The translations under genes and the position numbers were made by a program. A stretch of 64,000 bases of DNA from Distichodus sexfasciatus (lineage: Eukaryota > Chordata > Actinopteri > Characiformes > Distichodontidae). Under the pieces are notes generated by a model, which was not told where the DNA came from, did not search any database, and saw nothing but the letters and a program-made list of their open reading frames with translations. Of this stretch, positions 23,600-36,400 are shown piece after piece; within the stretch, counting starts at the first letter, position 1, and each line of letters begins with the position of its first letter. The stretch is taken from contig JAVGVS010000042.1 in NCBI GenBank assembly GCA_032718565.1, forward strand, positions 124,001 to 188,000, written 5' to 3'.

Positions 23600-24285
23600 A
23601 GGGGAAAACACTCTCTACTGCTACTTTGCCTTATTTGAGTCCCTCTGCTTCGGAATTATCTAATTAATATTAATAATGTTTTTTATTTTTTAATGGCCAT
23701 AATTGCAGTTGGCAGTATTATATCTTTGTGACGTTTCACTTTGTATCTCATCCCCAAAGCCTTAAATGCTAAGACACAACGCAATATAAAGTTCCCCCTC
23801 ATCAAAACTGCAGTGTCTCTATGGTAACTCGATACAAACGCACACCGCCTGATTTCTCTGTTTGGGAAATGCTCTTCTTCTCAGCTTCCAGCTCTCTCTC
23901 TACTCATTGCTGACATTTCCCCCGGTAGAAATCGCCCGGCCAAGTTCTGCGGCCCGAGTTATTCCAAATGCCAGCCAGCTGAGTTTAACGAGGGCCCAGA
24001 GGGGGCTCTGGGGGACACCCGGCATGCCAAAAACGACTGGCACCGACAACAGGAATGACACGACTGTGTTAAAACTCAGTGTGCAAAATATACTCTTGTG
24101 AAGAAATACAAACTACTATTTTGACCACGACAGTGACATAAACCCACCACAGACACCACAGCTGGGGTTGGAGTGGCACAGCTGGGCACTACCAGGCTAC
24201 ACTTTGTGGTGCCTCCTTCCTGCTGTGGTAAAAACTACAATACAATTACAATTACTTTCTGCTAGCACGTGGTCTGAAAATCCTG
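23600..24285. other. unique sequence; GC-richer island at 23.83-24.06 kb
   Basis: Mostly unique. The part from about 23,830 to 24,060 is richer in GC and CpG and less repetitive than its flanks, but has no splice-bounded conserved frame. It could be regulatory; this is not demonstrated. Confidence 0.35.
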
Positions 24286-24289
24286 CATT

Positions 24290-24800
24290 GCTTTGGAACT
24301 AGGGTTGGTCTGGAAACTGCTGTCAATTTGGAAACCAAGATAAGTTTAGTTCGGCCATATAGTTGTGAGGACAAGCGTTGGTTTGAAAAGTAGCTTTGGT
24401 TTGGAAATTAGTGTTGCTTGGCAAAATGACTTGGGAAAATTCAGCTAGCTACTGCATATTTCTGCTATCTTTTGGTTTGTCTTGCGTTGGATTGGAAACC
24501 AGAATTGTTTGGAAACTAGAGTTAGTCTGGATGCTACTGTAAGGTTTGGGAAGTGCTGTTTGCTTTTCAAATAGAGTTGGGTCTCCTTGCGGAAGTAGGA
24601 TTGCTTTGGGATCTAGTAGTGTTGGTTTGGAACCTGCTTCCTTTAGAAACCTGCGTTGCGTTGATTTGGAATCTAGGATTGATCTGGACACTAACGTTGC
24701 TTTGGAAACCAGCTTTGGATTGGAAGCTGCTGTGAGTTTGAAAACATTGGTGTTCATCTGAAAACCAGTGTTGGATTAGAAACTAGAGTTACTACATAGG
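24290..24800. repeat. degenerate ~24-bp minisatellite, left part
   Basis: Units of type ttggtctggaaactagagtt or tgctttggaaaccag recur about twenty times. The same minisatellite resumes at 26,620, so it was split by the nested SINE and Tc1 insertion. Open frames on both strands follow the repeat and are not genes. Confidence 0.88.
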
Positions 24801-24802
24801 GA

Positions 24803-24995
24803 CAGGGTTCAGAAGTAACATAATGATTAGGGCGCTGACCCTATGATTAAAAGATCACCAGTTCAAATATCGGACCTCTAAAGGTACCACTGAGGTATTC
24901 ATGAGCAAGGTACCAACCCAGGCACTGATTTCCGGGCGTTGCATGTCAGCCGCCCACTGCTGCTTCACGGATGGGTCACATACAGAAGTCACATA
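24803..24995 (+). mobile_element. tRNA-derived SINE, family 1, 5' part (split by Tc1)
   Basis: Head agaagtaacataatgattag with B-box-like cagttcaaat, then actgaggtattcatgagcaa and cgcccactgctgcttcacgg. It stops at the Tc1 insertion; its tail lies at 26,566-26,612. Confidence 0.85.
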
Positions 24996-26565
24996 CAGTC
25001 TTATGCAAAAGTTTGGCCACCCCTTGATAAATAACAGATTTTGGTGATTTTGTAATTGAAAAGATGTTAACACAGTCTCTCTAGAAAAAGGAAAAAATAC
25101 ACAATATTTTCAGTAAACATTGATGCATAATTACTTTTTATGCCATGAACAAAAATAAAAACATTATTATGGCACTGTACAAAAGTTTGGGAATCCTAAG
25201 AGTTCCAAAGTCTCAGATTCTTTTTACAAGGTTTCAGACCTTAATCAGCTCGTTAGATCAGCTGTTATTAGTAAATGTCACTTGGTGCCAATTTCAAAGC
25301 TTTACAAATACTCTGACTCTTCATACCTTGTGCACACACTTGTGGACACTCAACAACCATGGGTTCCTCTAAGCAGCTGAGTAAGACTCTGAAAATGAAA
25401 GTTGTTGATGCCCACAATGCAGGAGAAGGCTACAAGAAGATAGCAAAGCGTTGTCAGCTTGCAGTTTCCACAGTGAGAAATGTAATTAAGAGATGGCAGT
25501 TCAGGGGAACTGTGGAGGTCAAGATGAGATCTGGAAGACCAAGAAAACTCTCAGAGAGAACTGCTCGTAAGCTGGTCAGAAAGACAAATCAGAACCCCCA
25601 TTTGACTGCGAAAAACCTGCAGGAACATTTAGCAGACTCAGGAGTGGCGGTGCGCCGTTCCACTGTGCAGCGATGCTTGCACAGACAAGACCTTCATGGA
25701 AGAGTCAGCAGAAGACAACCTTACCTGCGTCCAATGTCAGACATATGCAACAGAACATCTACAGAAGCCTGATGCGTTTTGGAAACAAGTGCTGTGGACT
25801 GATGAAGTTAAAATAGAACTCTTTGGCCACTGTTTGGAGAAAAAAAAGGAGCAGAATTTCATGAAAAGAACACCTTGCCAACTATTAAGCATGGGGGTGG
25901 ATATATCATGCTTTGGGGTTGTGTTGCAGCCAGTGGCACAGGAAACATTGCACGGGTGGAGGGAAGAATGGATTCCACTAAATACCATAAATTCTGGAAG
26001 CAAACATCACACCATCTGTAAAAAAGCTGAAGCTGAAAAGAGGATGGCTTCTACAACAGGACAATGATCCTAAACATACCTCTAAATCCACCATGGACTA
26101 CCTCAAGAGACGCAAGCTGAAGGTTTTGGAATGGCCATCACAGTCGCCTGATTTAAACATCTTTGAAAATTTGTGGATAGATCTTAAGAGCTGTGGATGC
26201 AAGACGACCAAAGAATATTACAGAACTAGAAGCCTTTTGCAAGGAAGAATGGGAGAAAATCTCAAGTACAAGAATTGAAAGACTTTTAGCTGGCTATAGA
26301 AAGCGTTTGCAAGGTGTGATATCTCCCAAGTGTTACTAAGTACTGATTATGTAGGGTGTCCAGACTTTTGCACAGTGCCACAACAATGTTATTTTTTTTT
26401 ATCTCTGTTCAATTTATGACATAAAAGGTAACTATGCATAAATGTTTGCTGAAAATATTGTGCATTTTTCCATTTCCTAGAGAGACTGTGTTTACATCTT
26501 TTCAATTAAAAAATGATCAAAATATGTTATTTATCGAGGGGTGGCCAAACTTTTGCATAAGACTG
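24996..26565 (+). mobile_element. Tc1/mariner element, near full length, non-functional
   Basis: A 1,570-bp element flanked by TA on both sides. The left end cagtcttatgcaaaagtttg continuing gccacccc is matched in reverse by the right end ggggtggccaaacttttgca continuing taagactg. It contains a decayed transposase (separate entry) on the same strand as ank3. Length, TA target and transposase identify it as Tc1-like. Confidence 0.95.
25359..26339 (+). pseudogene. Tc1 transposase pseudogene
   Basis: The N-terminal half (starting MGSSKQLSKTLKMKVVDA) is open for 137 codons and carries the paired helix-turn-helix DNA-binding domain with a GRPRKLS hinge. After about 25,700 the frame breaks, and the catalytic domain is spread over other frames: WTDEVKIELFG with the first Asp, QDNDPKHTSKS with the second, and SPDLNIFENLW with the catalytic Glu. 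The C-terminus LLAGYRKRLQGVISPKCY ends at 26,339. At least three frame disruptions, including a deletion near 25,740, make it inactive. It would cut and paste its element at TA sites if intact. Confidence 0.93.
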
Positions 26566-26612
26566 TATCTTTGTGGTGCCCAGTGTGTACAGTGACAAAT
26601 AATCACTCACTT
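26566..26612 (+). mobile_element. tRNA-derived SINE, family 1, 3' tail (split by Tc1)
   Basis: Reads gtggtgcccagtgtgtacag then tgacaaataatcactc, the family-1 tail seen in the copy at 60.9 kb, directly after the duplicated TA at the right end of the Tc1 element. Confidence 0.85.
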
Positions 26613-26619
26613 TAATTAA

Positions 26620-26830
26620 CTGTGGAAACTGGGGGCAGTATGGAAAAACTAGGGTTGGTCTGGAAACTAGCATTACTTTGGAAACCGGGGTCGATCTGGA
26701 AAGCAGCATTGTTTTGGAAACTACAGTTACTTTATAAACCTGGTGTCAGTTTGGAAACTAGCTTTGGTCTGGACAAGAGTCAATCTGGAAATAAGTGTCT
26801 CTTTAGAAACTAGCAGCTCTTTTTAGTCAG
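26620..26830. repeat. degenerate ~24-bp minisatellite, right part
   Basis: Continuation of the array at 24.29-24.80 kb with the same tctggaaactag and ctttggaaacc steps. From 26,831 to 27,310 the sequence is ordinary AT-rich intron leading to the repeat-1 exon. Confidence 0.88.
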
Positions 26831-27310
26831 TCATTTTGGAAATTGGTCTGGATTTCTGTCTTCTAAAAACAAGTGACGTTCTACCACAGTAGATGTTTTA
26901 TACCAGGACAACTCTTCTATTAGGACACAGAGTATAAGAACAGCTGCTTTCTTGATCCTACAAGTTTTTGTGTTGAGATACTAATGCTGTATCGCTGATT
27001 TATTTTTGACCAAATCTTGCTTGATAACATGCTTTTATAGAGAAATTACTACAGTATTTGTACTATAGTTTTACAGAGTTATAGTGTGTCTCAAATAGGT
27101 AAAATAACCTTAAGGTATAGAGATTAAAAGATAACGGATAACCAACATGGGTTGTGTTACTGTTATTTGTATTTGCAACAGACTGGATCCTGCTTTTGTT
27201 TAGCAAGTGTGTTTTGAGGAATCCTGCCTCTGATGTTCTCCGTTGTGTTCCCAGGAGCAGTAGGTTGTAGGAAAACTAATTTTTTGATTACTGTTATTTT
27301 TGTTCACCAG

Positions 27311-27412
27311 ACTGACACCAATGCCAGCTACCTCCGAGCCGCCCGGGCCGGAAACCTGGAGAAAGCTCTCGACTACCTGAAGTCTGGGGTCGACATCAAC
27401 ATCTGCAACCAG
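27311..27412 (+). CDS. ank3: ank3 exon, ANK repeat 1 (N-terminal cap)
   Basis: Encodes 34 residues beginning TDTNASYLRAARAGNLEKAL and ending GVDINICNQ, the first, capping repeat of the ankyrin solenoid. The acceptor is a T-rich tract ending caccag and the donor is gtaagc. The exon is read from the first base after the acceptor with no leftover bases, so the upstream exon must end in phase 0. No methionine precedes TDTN within the exon, so the initiator lies in an upstream exon. In mammalian ANK3 several alternative first exons with short basic leaders join here. Residues KALDYLKSGVDINICNQ match ankyrin-G more closely than ankyrin-B. Confidence 0.97.
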
Positions 27413-30400
27413 GTAAGCAACACCAGAAACACACCTGCTCCGTGCTGAAAGCCTACAAAAACACAGTTCCCTAGTATAACACAGACTCACTCCATTTTTT
27501 TTCTTTAAATTTAGCATTTGGAAGGTTTCTTAACTTAATCTGGTGTTTATTTCTAAATTCTAAAATTCAGTTTTAATTTGATCGTAGGAATGGTCAGGGT
27601 GAATTTAACTTAATAGTTGTACACTTGTACAGAATTAGTCAAATATTTACAAGAAGTGATGTCATTAGGAGATTTTGGTTGGTTAGGACACTCACCTCTG
27701 GAACCAAGAGAGCGTGGTTTCAGGGCCGACCTCGGTAATAAAAAATGGAAATAGCTCTGGATGAGAGCGTCTGCTAAAATGCTGTAAATGTAAACTCTGG
27801 AAGTGGAGAGAAATTCCCTTAAAGATTTCCCTAAAATTTAGTTAGGGAATATAAAAATTGATGCCTGAAAATAGCCAGAAGTCATTGTTTAACAGCACTA
27901 TTATTAACTCTTTATTATTATTATTATTAATATTATTAGTATTAGTTGCAAAACTGAAATACTTCTATTACTAGTTATGTTATATATTCATTATTACATA
28001 TATTATACTATTATTGTATTAGTTGCAAAACCTACATTTATAGTCAATAAAATAATACTTGAATACTTAAACTAAATGACATTTCTAAGGTTATTACAGT
28101 ATTGTTATGACAGTATACAGTACACAAGCATTAAATGTTACACTGTTGAATTCAGAATTAAACTTGCCGTTGAATTGGCTTTAGTTTGCCTCTCTGTTTT
28201 AAAGGCCTAGTCTAGACGCTGCAATGAGGCAACCAAAAGTATTTAGAAATGTCTATAAGACAAAGATATCAAAAAAGGAAACAAAAATAGTGGTGAAAAT
28301 AATGCCTTAATACCATGTATGTAAAATTGAAGTAGCTGTACTTTTTTGTAAAATTTGTGTGTGCCCTGTGGTGTGTTGACGCCTGCCCAGGGCTGGTCCC
28401 CACCTTGCGCCTGTAGTTCCCGGGATAGGCTCCGGTCTCTGCTATTGCTATTTTGAGAACACATTCCCTCTTAAACAGAACCATGAAAGTGCGTTGAAAT
28501 TGCGTAAACAATCGTTTTCAGTTGACGTTAATCAGTAAACGTATTGATCAAATATACTGTATATATTTAGCAGTGTAGAGGTCCGAGTTTGTTTTTTTTT
28601 CAGACAGGGCTAAAGATGCTGATTTAATGTGCAATCCTGCAAGATGAGACCCTAAATGTGTGTACCTTTAAAAACACTGAGATTTGTGTCCCTGTTTTGT
28701 CTGTGACTTCAGAATGGCCTGAACGCTCTCCACCTCGCTTCCAAAGAGGGCCATGTGGAGGTGGTGGCCCAGCTCATTAAAATGGGGGCAACCGTGGACG
28801 CCGCTACCAAGGTAAGGCTCTATATGGTGCCGGAGTGGGCACCATGCCACTGATAACACCCGCCACAGTTAACAGGTTTTGCTGCCTCAGCATGGCTGAA
28901 GTCAAGGTGCCCTCACACAAATCATAGGGGGCAAATACCAATTTGGACAAATAAATAGACAGTAATATATTCTAGTTTTTTTAAACTTTAGTTTGGTTCT
29001 TTGCCATGTTGAAAAAGCACTATATACTGTATATACCATGCCATGTTATATTTATACTGTATTTACTATGTTACATTCATATATACAATATTTGTGTGTG
29101 TATAAAAAGTTGGGAAAAATGAACAAAATATCAAAATCAAAATAAGAGCATAAGAAAAAAACTAACATCCTACAAAACTAAAAATAGCGGGAAGATGTAC
29201 TTTTATATTCGGTTAAATTGTTTTTTTGTATTTTCATACTTTACAAAAATAAATGTTAAAATGACTAAAAATCACAAGTGAATTATAATTATAATTATTA
29301 TATTTATGAAAATAAAAAGCCAATAATATATTTTGATGCAAGTCTATGTTACCTACATATTATTAATGCAAGACATTCACTATTTATTTAAGCCTATATA
29401 TTACTTTATAATGTTTAGCTTTCTCATTGTTGAATTTTTTATGAGTTCAGTAAACTCCTTGATAACCTTAATTATCAAGGGGGAAATTAGTATTTGCGGG
29501 AATTAGTATTTGCATTGTATTGCTACATTATCTGCATTACTTTGCAAAATAACGATACATTTTTGTAAGGTGTGTTTAAAAATATCCATTAATATTAAAT
29601 CATATTAGTCAATAATAAAATATACTACCGGAGCTGTAACGGAAATTCTAGCATTAGCGTAGTATGTCCTAGTTCACGTTTCATAGCTTCCATCCAGACC
29701 ACAAACTCATTAAGCCCTGCTAATGGCAGCTATTTATGTAGCCGGAACCCGGCCTTCAGCCTGGGAAACAGCAGGTGTTTGGCGGCAGCCAGCATTTTGA
29801 GGAATGACGACAACGCTGCTGGGGGTTTGCAGGTGGGGAGTGTGTCACAATGTTAACGTTAGCATGTCTGTTTTGTTTGCTCTTAGAAAGGAAACACGGC
29901 CCTACACATAGCTTCCCTGGCAGGACAAGCCGAAGTGGTGAAAGAGTTGGTGAGCAGCAGCGCTAACATCAATGCACAGTCTCAGGTAAAGAGAAGCACA
30001 GCTACAGCTTTGTTCTTGTTTTTGTAGATGTTTTCTGTCCAATTCCATCCTCTCTTATCAGGCATCGGTTTGACTCTCTTGGCTATATGAGTATACACAT
30101 AAAATACAAGCACACTGTATTTGCTGTATTACTCTTGTAAACGTCTTGTCTCTATATATGTATATATAGTAGAGACGACCGTGAAGTTTACTTTGACACA
30201 CATGCTAGCATACCAGTTTTAGCCAGTCATCACATCTTAAGCTCCATTATAGATGTGACTAGCTTGAGCTTCACTTTGACCCCTTTCAAGTTGACTTCGG
30301 TGCCAGACTGATTGCACAACATCCTAGCACTAGACTGATTTGCTGAATATTGTTGTTCATCTGATTATCTTAAGGTGCTTACCAAACCGACGTGGCACTG

Positions 30401-33400
30401 AATTTTGCACACTTTGAAATCCTTCAAGGCACTTATGGCGGCAAACAAACTGCTTCCCTGAGCATATCCATTTTACATGCGATCCACTGAAGCGACATTT
30501 CAATGCAACATGGCTGCCAAACCACACAACATTTGTCCCATTTAAGCTGCATTTTGAAAGTTGCCTGAAAACTGGTCATCTTAACTTGGTTTACAAAGGC
30601 CTTATTGTGCATGTGACTCACTTAAGCTACAATTTAAAATATTTTAAATCATGTTTGACACCAAGCCAACTTGACAAAATATTGTTGGTCTTCTGATCCT
30701 CATAAAAATGTTTTGCCAAGTTGGATTGGTGTAGCTTAAGTTGTTTAAATGTATAATATCGTCATTAAGTACTTAATTATATTATACATGTAACCCACTT
30801 AAGCTGCATTTTGTAAACTAACCATTACAGCTGACAACAACAACTTAGCAGGTTTATAAAGGCCATGTTATATATGCGACCCACATAAGTTAGATTTCAA
30901 AACGTTTTAAGTTGCCTTCGCAGACCATTGTTGGCCATCTGGTGGTCTTCAGCTGGTTAATAAAAGTGTTATACAAGTGACTTAATTGAATTACATTTTG
31001 AAATCTTTCAAGACAATGAAATCGTTCTTTTGTTGGCTTCAAAACACTAGGCACAACATATCACTTAATTTGATGTTGACTTGGCGAGACATAGCTCGTC
31101 GTCTGGTGATCTTAAGATGGTTAAACAACCATATTATACCTGTAAGCAACATAAGCAACATTTTGCAACCTTACCGTCAACATTAGCACCAAACCAACTA
31201 GGCACAACATCCTGCCCACTTACACTACAAACCTTTCTAGTGCCAAACCAGCGTGGCATAACATTGTCCATCTTGTCAGCTTAAAATGGTTTGTAATTTT
31301 ATATAATGCTCACTTTTAAGTTATATTTTGAATCTTTTTCAGGTCAACTTTAGCACCAAGCAACTTGTCACAACATATTACCTAATTAAGCTACATTTGG
31401 AAACCTTTCTAATCGACTCTTGCGCCAGACTGATCTGCCCCAACATTTACCAACTTAATCTACTTTTTAAAACCTGGCATCATCTGGGTCATCTGGTCAT
31501 TCTAAACTGCTTCAACAACAAACAAAAAAACCTTATACACATCACTAATGTAAACTGGACTTGGAACCAAACCAAAACCCACATGTTGAGACCTTTCAAG
31601 TTCACTTTGGCAGCAAAGTGACTTGGTAGAATATTGCTGGTCATCTGGTCACCTTATGTTGGCTGGCAAAGTCCACATTATATATTTGACCCACTTAAGC
31701 TACATTTTAAAACCATTCGAGTTGACTTAAGCCCCAAACTGACTTGGTCCAACATATTACCAACTTAAATTACATTTTTAAAATCTTTAAAGTCGACTTA
31801 AGCACCAAACTGACTTGGCATAATTGATTTGGCCCTATGTTTTATGTATCTTAAGGATTTAAATGTAGGGATGCACCAATCCAACTTTTTTGATCCTGAG
31901 ACCAATACCCTGGGCTTTGGGTATCATCCAATCCCAAGTACCATTCCGACACCAGTGTTTTTTTTTTTATAAACGGTATATCTCACTGTGAGAAGGAGAG
32001 TACTCTGTTTTGTAACATCTGGATTAAATATTTAACTGAAATACCATTTTCCTTACTGTAAAACCTGGTAACAAACACATCCATATGTATATGCTGGAGT
32101 ATTTGTTTTTGAGATAATAAATAATTGTCCACCAGCAATTACAATTCCAGTGTTGCAAAAAACCCTAAAGCCTAAATAAATGTGTCAGGAATTATAATTC
32201 CAGAATAAAACAGTATAATTGTATTGAATGAAAATGACATCTAAAGGTAATCACATCACACTCCAGTGCAATCAGTGTATTGATCAAAAACAAGATGTAA
32301 ACATAATCACATCACACTCCAGGGTAAACAAACATGAATCAAATTGCACTCAAGTTTGATAAACAAAAGATCCCAAATAAACATAAATCAGTACTTTGTT
32401 TAGTGTAAACTTCTAGTGTAATACAGTAGGTAATACTGAAAACGCAGGTAATACTGACATAAGGACGTGAAAAGTAGCATGCAAGTAGCAGTGGCAAATT
32501 TGTTCTTATAAAAACTAATTTCAACTCTCTCTGCTGTTAGTCGGATTCTCTTCGCAGGGGTACAGTAGCCTATCAAATGCCACTTCTAAGAATTAAAAAC
32601 CAATCAGAAACACCTAGTAGTTAAAATTCCTGTCTTTGTAGACAGAGAGAGAAACATTGCACTATTTGTAGTTAGCTACTCCCCAACACTGCTCACCTCA
32701 CACAGACACACAGACACACACACACACAGACACACACACAAACAGACACACACAGACACTTCCGGTTGCTTGCGTGCTGGATCGAGCCCTATTGCTAGCT
32801 GCATTTCTACGGGGCTAGCATGGCTAATGAGAGCTGGAGCGTGCAAGGGAAGCTTGATGCTTTGTACAGACTCGTGCTCTCGGTATATCCTTAAATGACA
32901 CTTGTGACGTTGGAAAAGGACACACACATACTCACACACTCATCAGTGAGAGGTGAGGCGATTATCTCACACAAGCATGACAGAAATAGCAGCACTCCCC
33001 TAGCAGGTCATTTAGTTCAAGGGAAGGTCGTTACTCTACACTTCTCCAACATTGCATTGCATTAAACCTGTAACATTAACGCTGCGTAGCGAAGTGCATT
33101 GCTCTGAAATATCTGCAAGGGCTCCCAGAGGTCCTGATCCTAATGGAGCCATCTGTTCATGAGAACTACAGAGAACGTGTGAGGAAAAAGAAGAGGGGGA
33201 AAGGAGGGGAGAGTGAGTCATAAAGAGTGATTTGAATCTTTTTTTAACGTCATTGCTCTCTCTGGTGTTACAGAATGGCTTCACTCCGCTCTACATGGCC
33301 GCCCAGGAGAACCATCTGGAGGTGGTCCAGTTCCTGCTGGACAACGGCTCGAGTCAGAGCATCGCCACCGAGGTACGCAAGCCTGCCTCAAGGGTTATTG

Positions 33401-36400
33401 ACTCATAAAAAATCAGCAACCTGGGGTTAAGGATCCTACTCAGGGGGCCAATGATGGTAGTTCTAGATGAAGGGAATTACCGGATTTGAACGTACGACCT
33501 CTTGGTTCATGAGGTAACCCAGGAGGTGTTATCGACATTGCCCAACATGTTGCACTCTTATTTTGCAGTTTGAAACAAAGTTAACTTTGGTGCCAACATT
33601 TTTTTAGTTCTCTGGTCCTCTTAAGCCAGGGGTCTCCAGTTGCGGTCCTGGAGGGCTGGTAGTCTGGAGGCTTTCCATCATATTTGAGTTTAGTACCCTG
33701 TCTCAAGTAGCAGCGCACCAGAACTGACTCACCAGGTAAGATGGAAATCCTCCAAGATAACAGCCCTCCAGGATGGCAACTGGACACCCCTGTTTTGGAA
33801 GAACATATGACACACTTAAACTACATTTTAAAACCTTTCAACTTGACTTTGGTTGACTTGGTACAACATTTGAACTACGTATGTTCTTTCAAATGTACTT
33901 CAACGCAACATGGGACCCAACAATAAACTACATTTTGAAACATTCCAAGATGACAGCTGCAAAACTGACTTGGAACAACATGTCATCCTCTTAAGCTACA
34001 TTTTGAAACCTTTCAGCTCAACTTTGGCATCAACACGATTGGCACTTGTCATCTGGTCCTCTTAAGCTGGCTCAATAAGGTCCCATTATATATGTGACTA
34101 GCTTAAGCTATATTTTAAAACATTTCAAGTCAACTTTAACAATAGTCCACTTTGACACGTGACCCACTTAAGCAACATTTTAAAGCCAAACCAACGTATT
34201 AAAACATTGATGGTCAAATACTCCTCATAAGCTGGTTGTTAAATACCCTAATATACAGTCCATCTCAAAAAATTAGAATATCGTGAAAATGTTTCATATT
34301 TTTTGTCACTCATTTCAGAAAGTGAATATAGATATATAGATTCATTACACATAGAGTGAAATATATCAGGCCTTAATTTCTTGTAATTTTGATGATTATG
34401 GCTTACAGATAATGAAAACCCAAAATTCAGTGTCTCAGGAAGTTCGAATATTACATAAGATCAATAAAAAAAGGATATTTTAAACAGAAATGTCAGGCTT
34501 CTGAAAAGTATGTTCATTTCTACGCACTCAATACTTGGTTGAGCCTCCTTTTGCATGAATTACTGCGTCAATGCGGCGTGGCATGGAGGCGATCAGCCTG
34601 TGGCACTGCTGAGGTGTAATGGAAGCCCAGGTTGCTTTGATAGCGGTCTTCAGGTCATCTGCATTGTTGGGTCTGGTGTCTCTCATCTTCCTCTTGACAA
34701 TCTATGGGGTTCAGGTCAGGCGAGTTTGCTGGCCAATCAAGCACAGTAACACCATGGTCATTGAACCAGCTTTTGGTACCTTTGGCAGTGTGGGCAGGTG
34801 CCAAGTCCTGTTGGAAAATGAAATCAGCATCTCCATAAAGCTTGTCAGCAGAAGGAAGCATGAAGTGCTCTAAAATTTCCTGGTAGATGGCTGCGCTGAC
34901 TGTGGACTTCAGAAAACACAATGGACCAACAACAGCAGATGACATGGCACCCCAAATCATCAATGACTGTGGAAACTTCACACTGGACCTCAAGCAGCTT
35001 GGATTCTGTGCCTCTCCACTCTCACTCCAGACTCTGGGACCTTGATTTCCAAATGACATGCAAAATTTACTTTCATCTGAAAAGAGGACTTTGGACCACT
35101 GAGCAACAGTCCAGTTCTTTTTCTCCTCAGCCCAGGTAAGATGCTTCTGACGTTGTCTCTGGTTCAGGAATGGCTTGACACGAGGAATGCGACATTTGTA
35201 GCCCATGTCTAGGATTCGTCTGTGCGTAGTGGCTCTTGATGCGCTGACTCCAGCCTCAGTCCACTCCGTGTGAAGCTCCCCCAAATTCTTGAATGGATTT
35301 TGCTTGACAATCCTGCAGTTATCCCTGTTGCTGGTGCACCTTTTCCTACCACACTTTTCCTTCCACTCAACTTTCTATGAATATGCTTGGATACAGCACT
35401 CTGTGAACAACCAGCTTCTTTAGCAATGACCTTTTGTGGCTTACCCTCCTTGTGGAGGGTGTCAGTGACTGTCTTCTGGACATCTGTCAAGTCAGCAGTC
35501 TTCCCCATGATTGTGTAGCCTACTGACCCAGACTGAGAGACCAATTAAATGCTCAGGTTAATTAGCTGATTAGGGTGTGTCACCATGACTTTCCAATATT
35601 GAACTTTTTCACAATATTCTAATTTTCTAAGACACTGAATTTTGGGTTTTCATTATCTGTAAGCCATAATCATCAAGATTACAAGAAATAAAGGCCTGAA
35701 ATATTTCACTCTATGTGTAATGAATCTATATAATTTGAGTTTCACTTTCTGAAATGAGTGACAAAAAATATTGAACTGTATCACGATATTCTAATTTTTG
35801 GAGATGGTCTGTACATGTGACTCACTTAAGCTATATTTTGAAACCTTTCAACATGACTTCAGTGCCAACCCAATGGGAACAACATTGTTGGTCATCTGGT
35901 CATCCTAAGCTGGTTTTTAAAGACCTCATTATACACATGGCCCGCTTATGATGCATTTTGAAAGCTTTTAGGTTGACTTTGGCAGCAAAGGGAGTTGGCA
36001 CAACATTGCTGGTCCACGAAGTACTCATTATACATGCGACCTACTTAAGCTACATTTTGAAACCATTCTAGTCGACTTAAATCCCAAACTGACTTGTCAC
36101 ATCATCGGCTAACTGGTCACCTTAAGCTATTTAATAAAAAAGGTGGAACGATACAATTTTTTAAATGTCCGATACCGATATTGTAGATTTGGATATCTGC
36201 CGATCCTGATACTGATCTCTTTTTTTAAAACAGAACATAATGCTTTAAAATGTCATAACTGAGATTATAATAATTACACGCCTATATATATAATAATTTT
36301 TTATTTAAATAAAATCGAAAAAATTATTATTTTAAAACACAGTTCTGTAGTTTTAGGACCGTACAAAATGAAACGCCCAGATTGAATAAATCCAGTCCCT

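Noticed and set aside
24449..24757. 102-codon minus-strand frame with a repeated SKPTLVS-like pattern
   Set aside because: Product of the 24-bp minisatellite; the same region is open on the plus strand as well.
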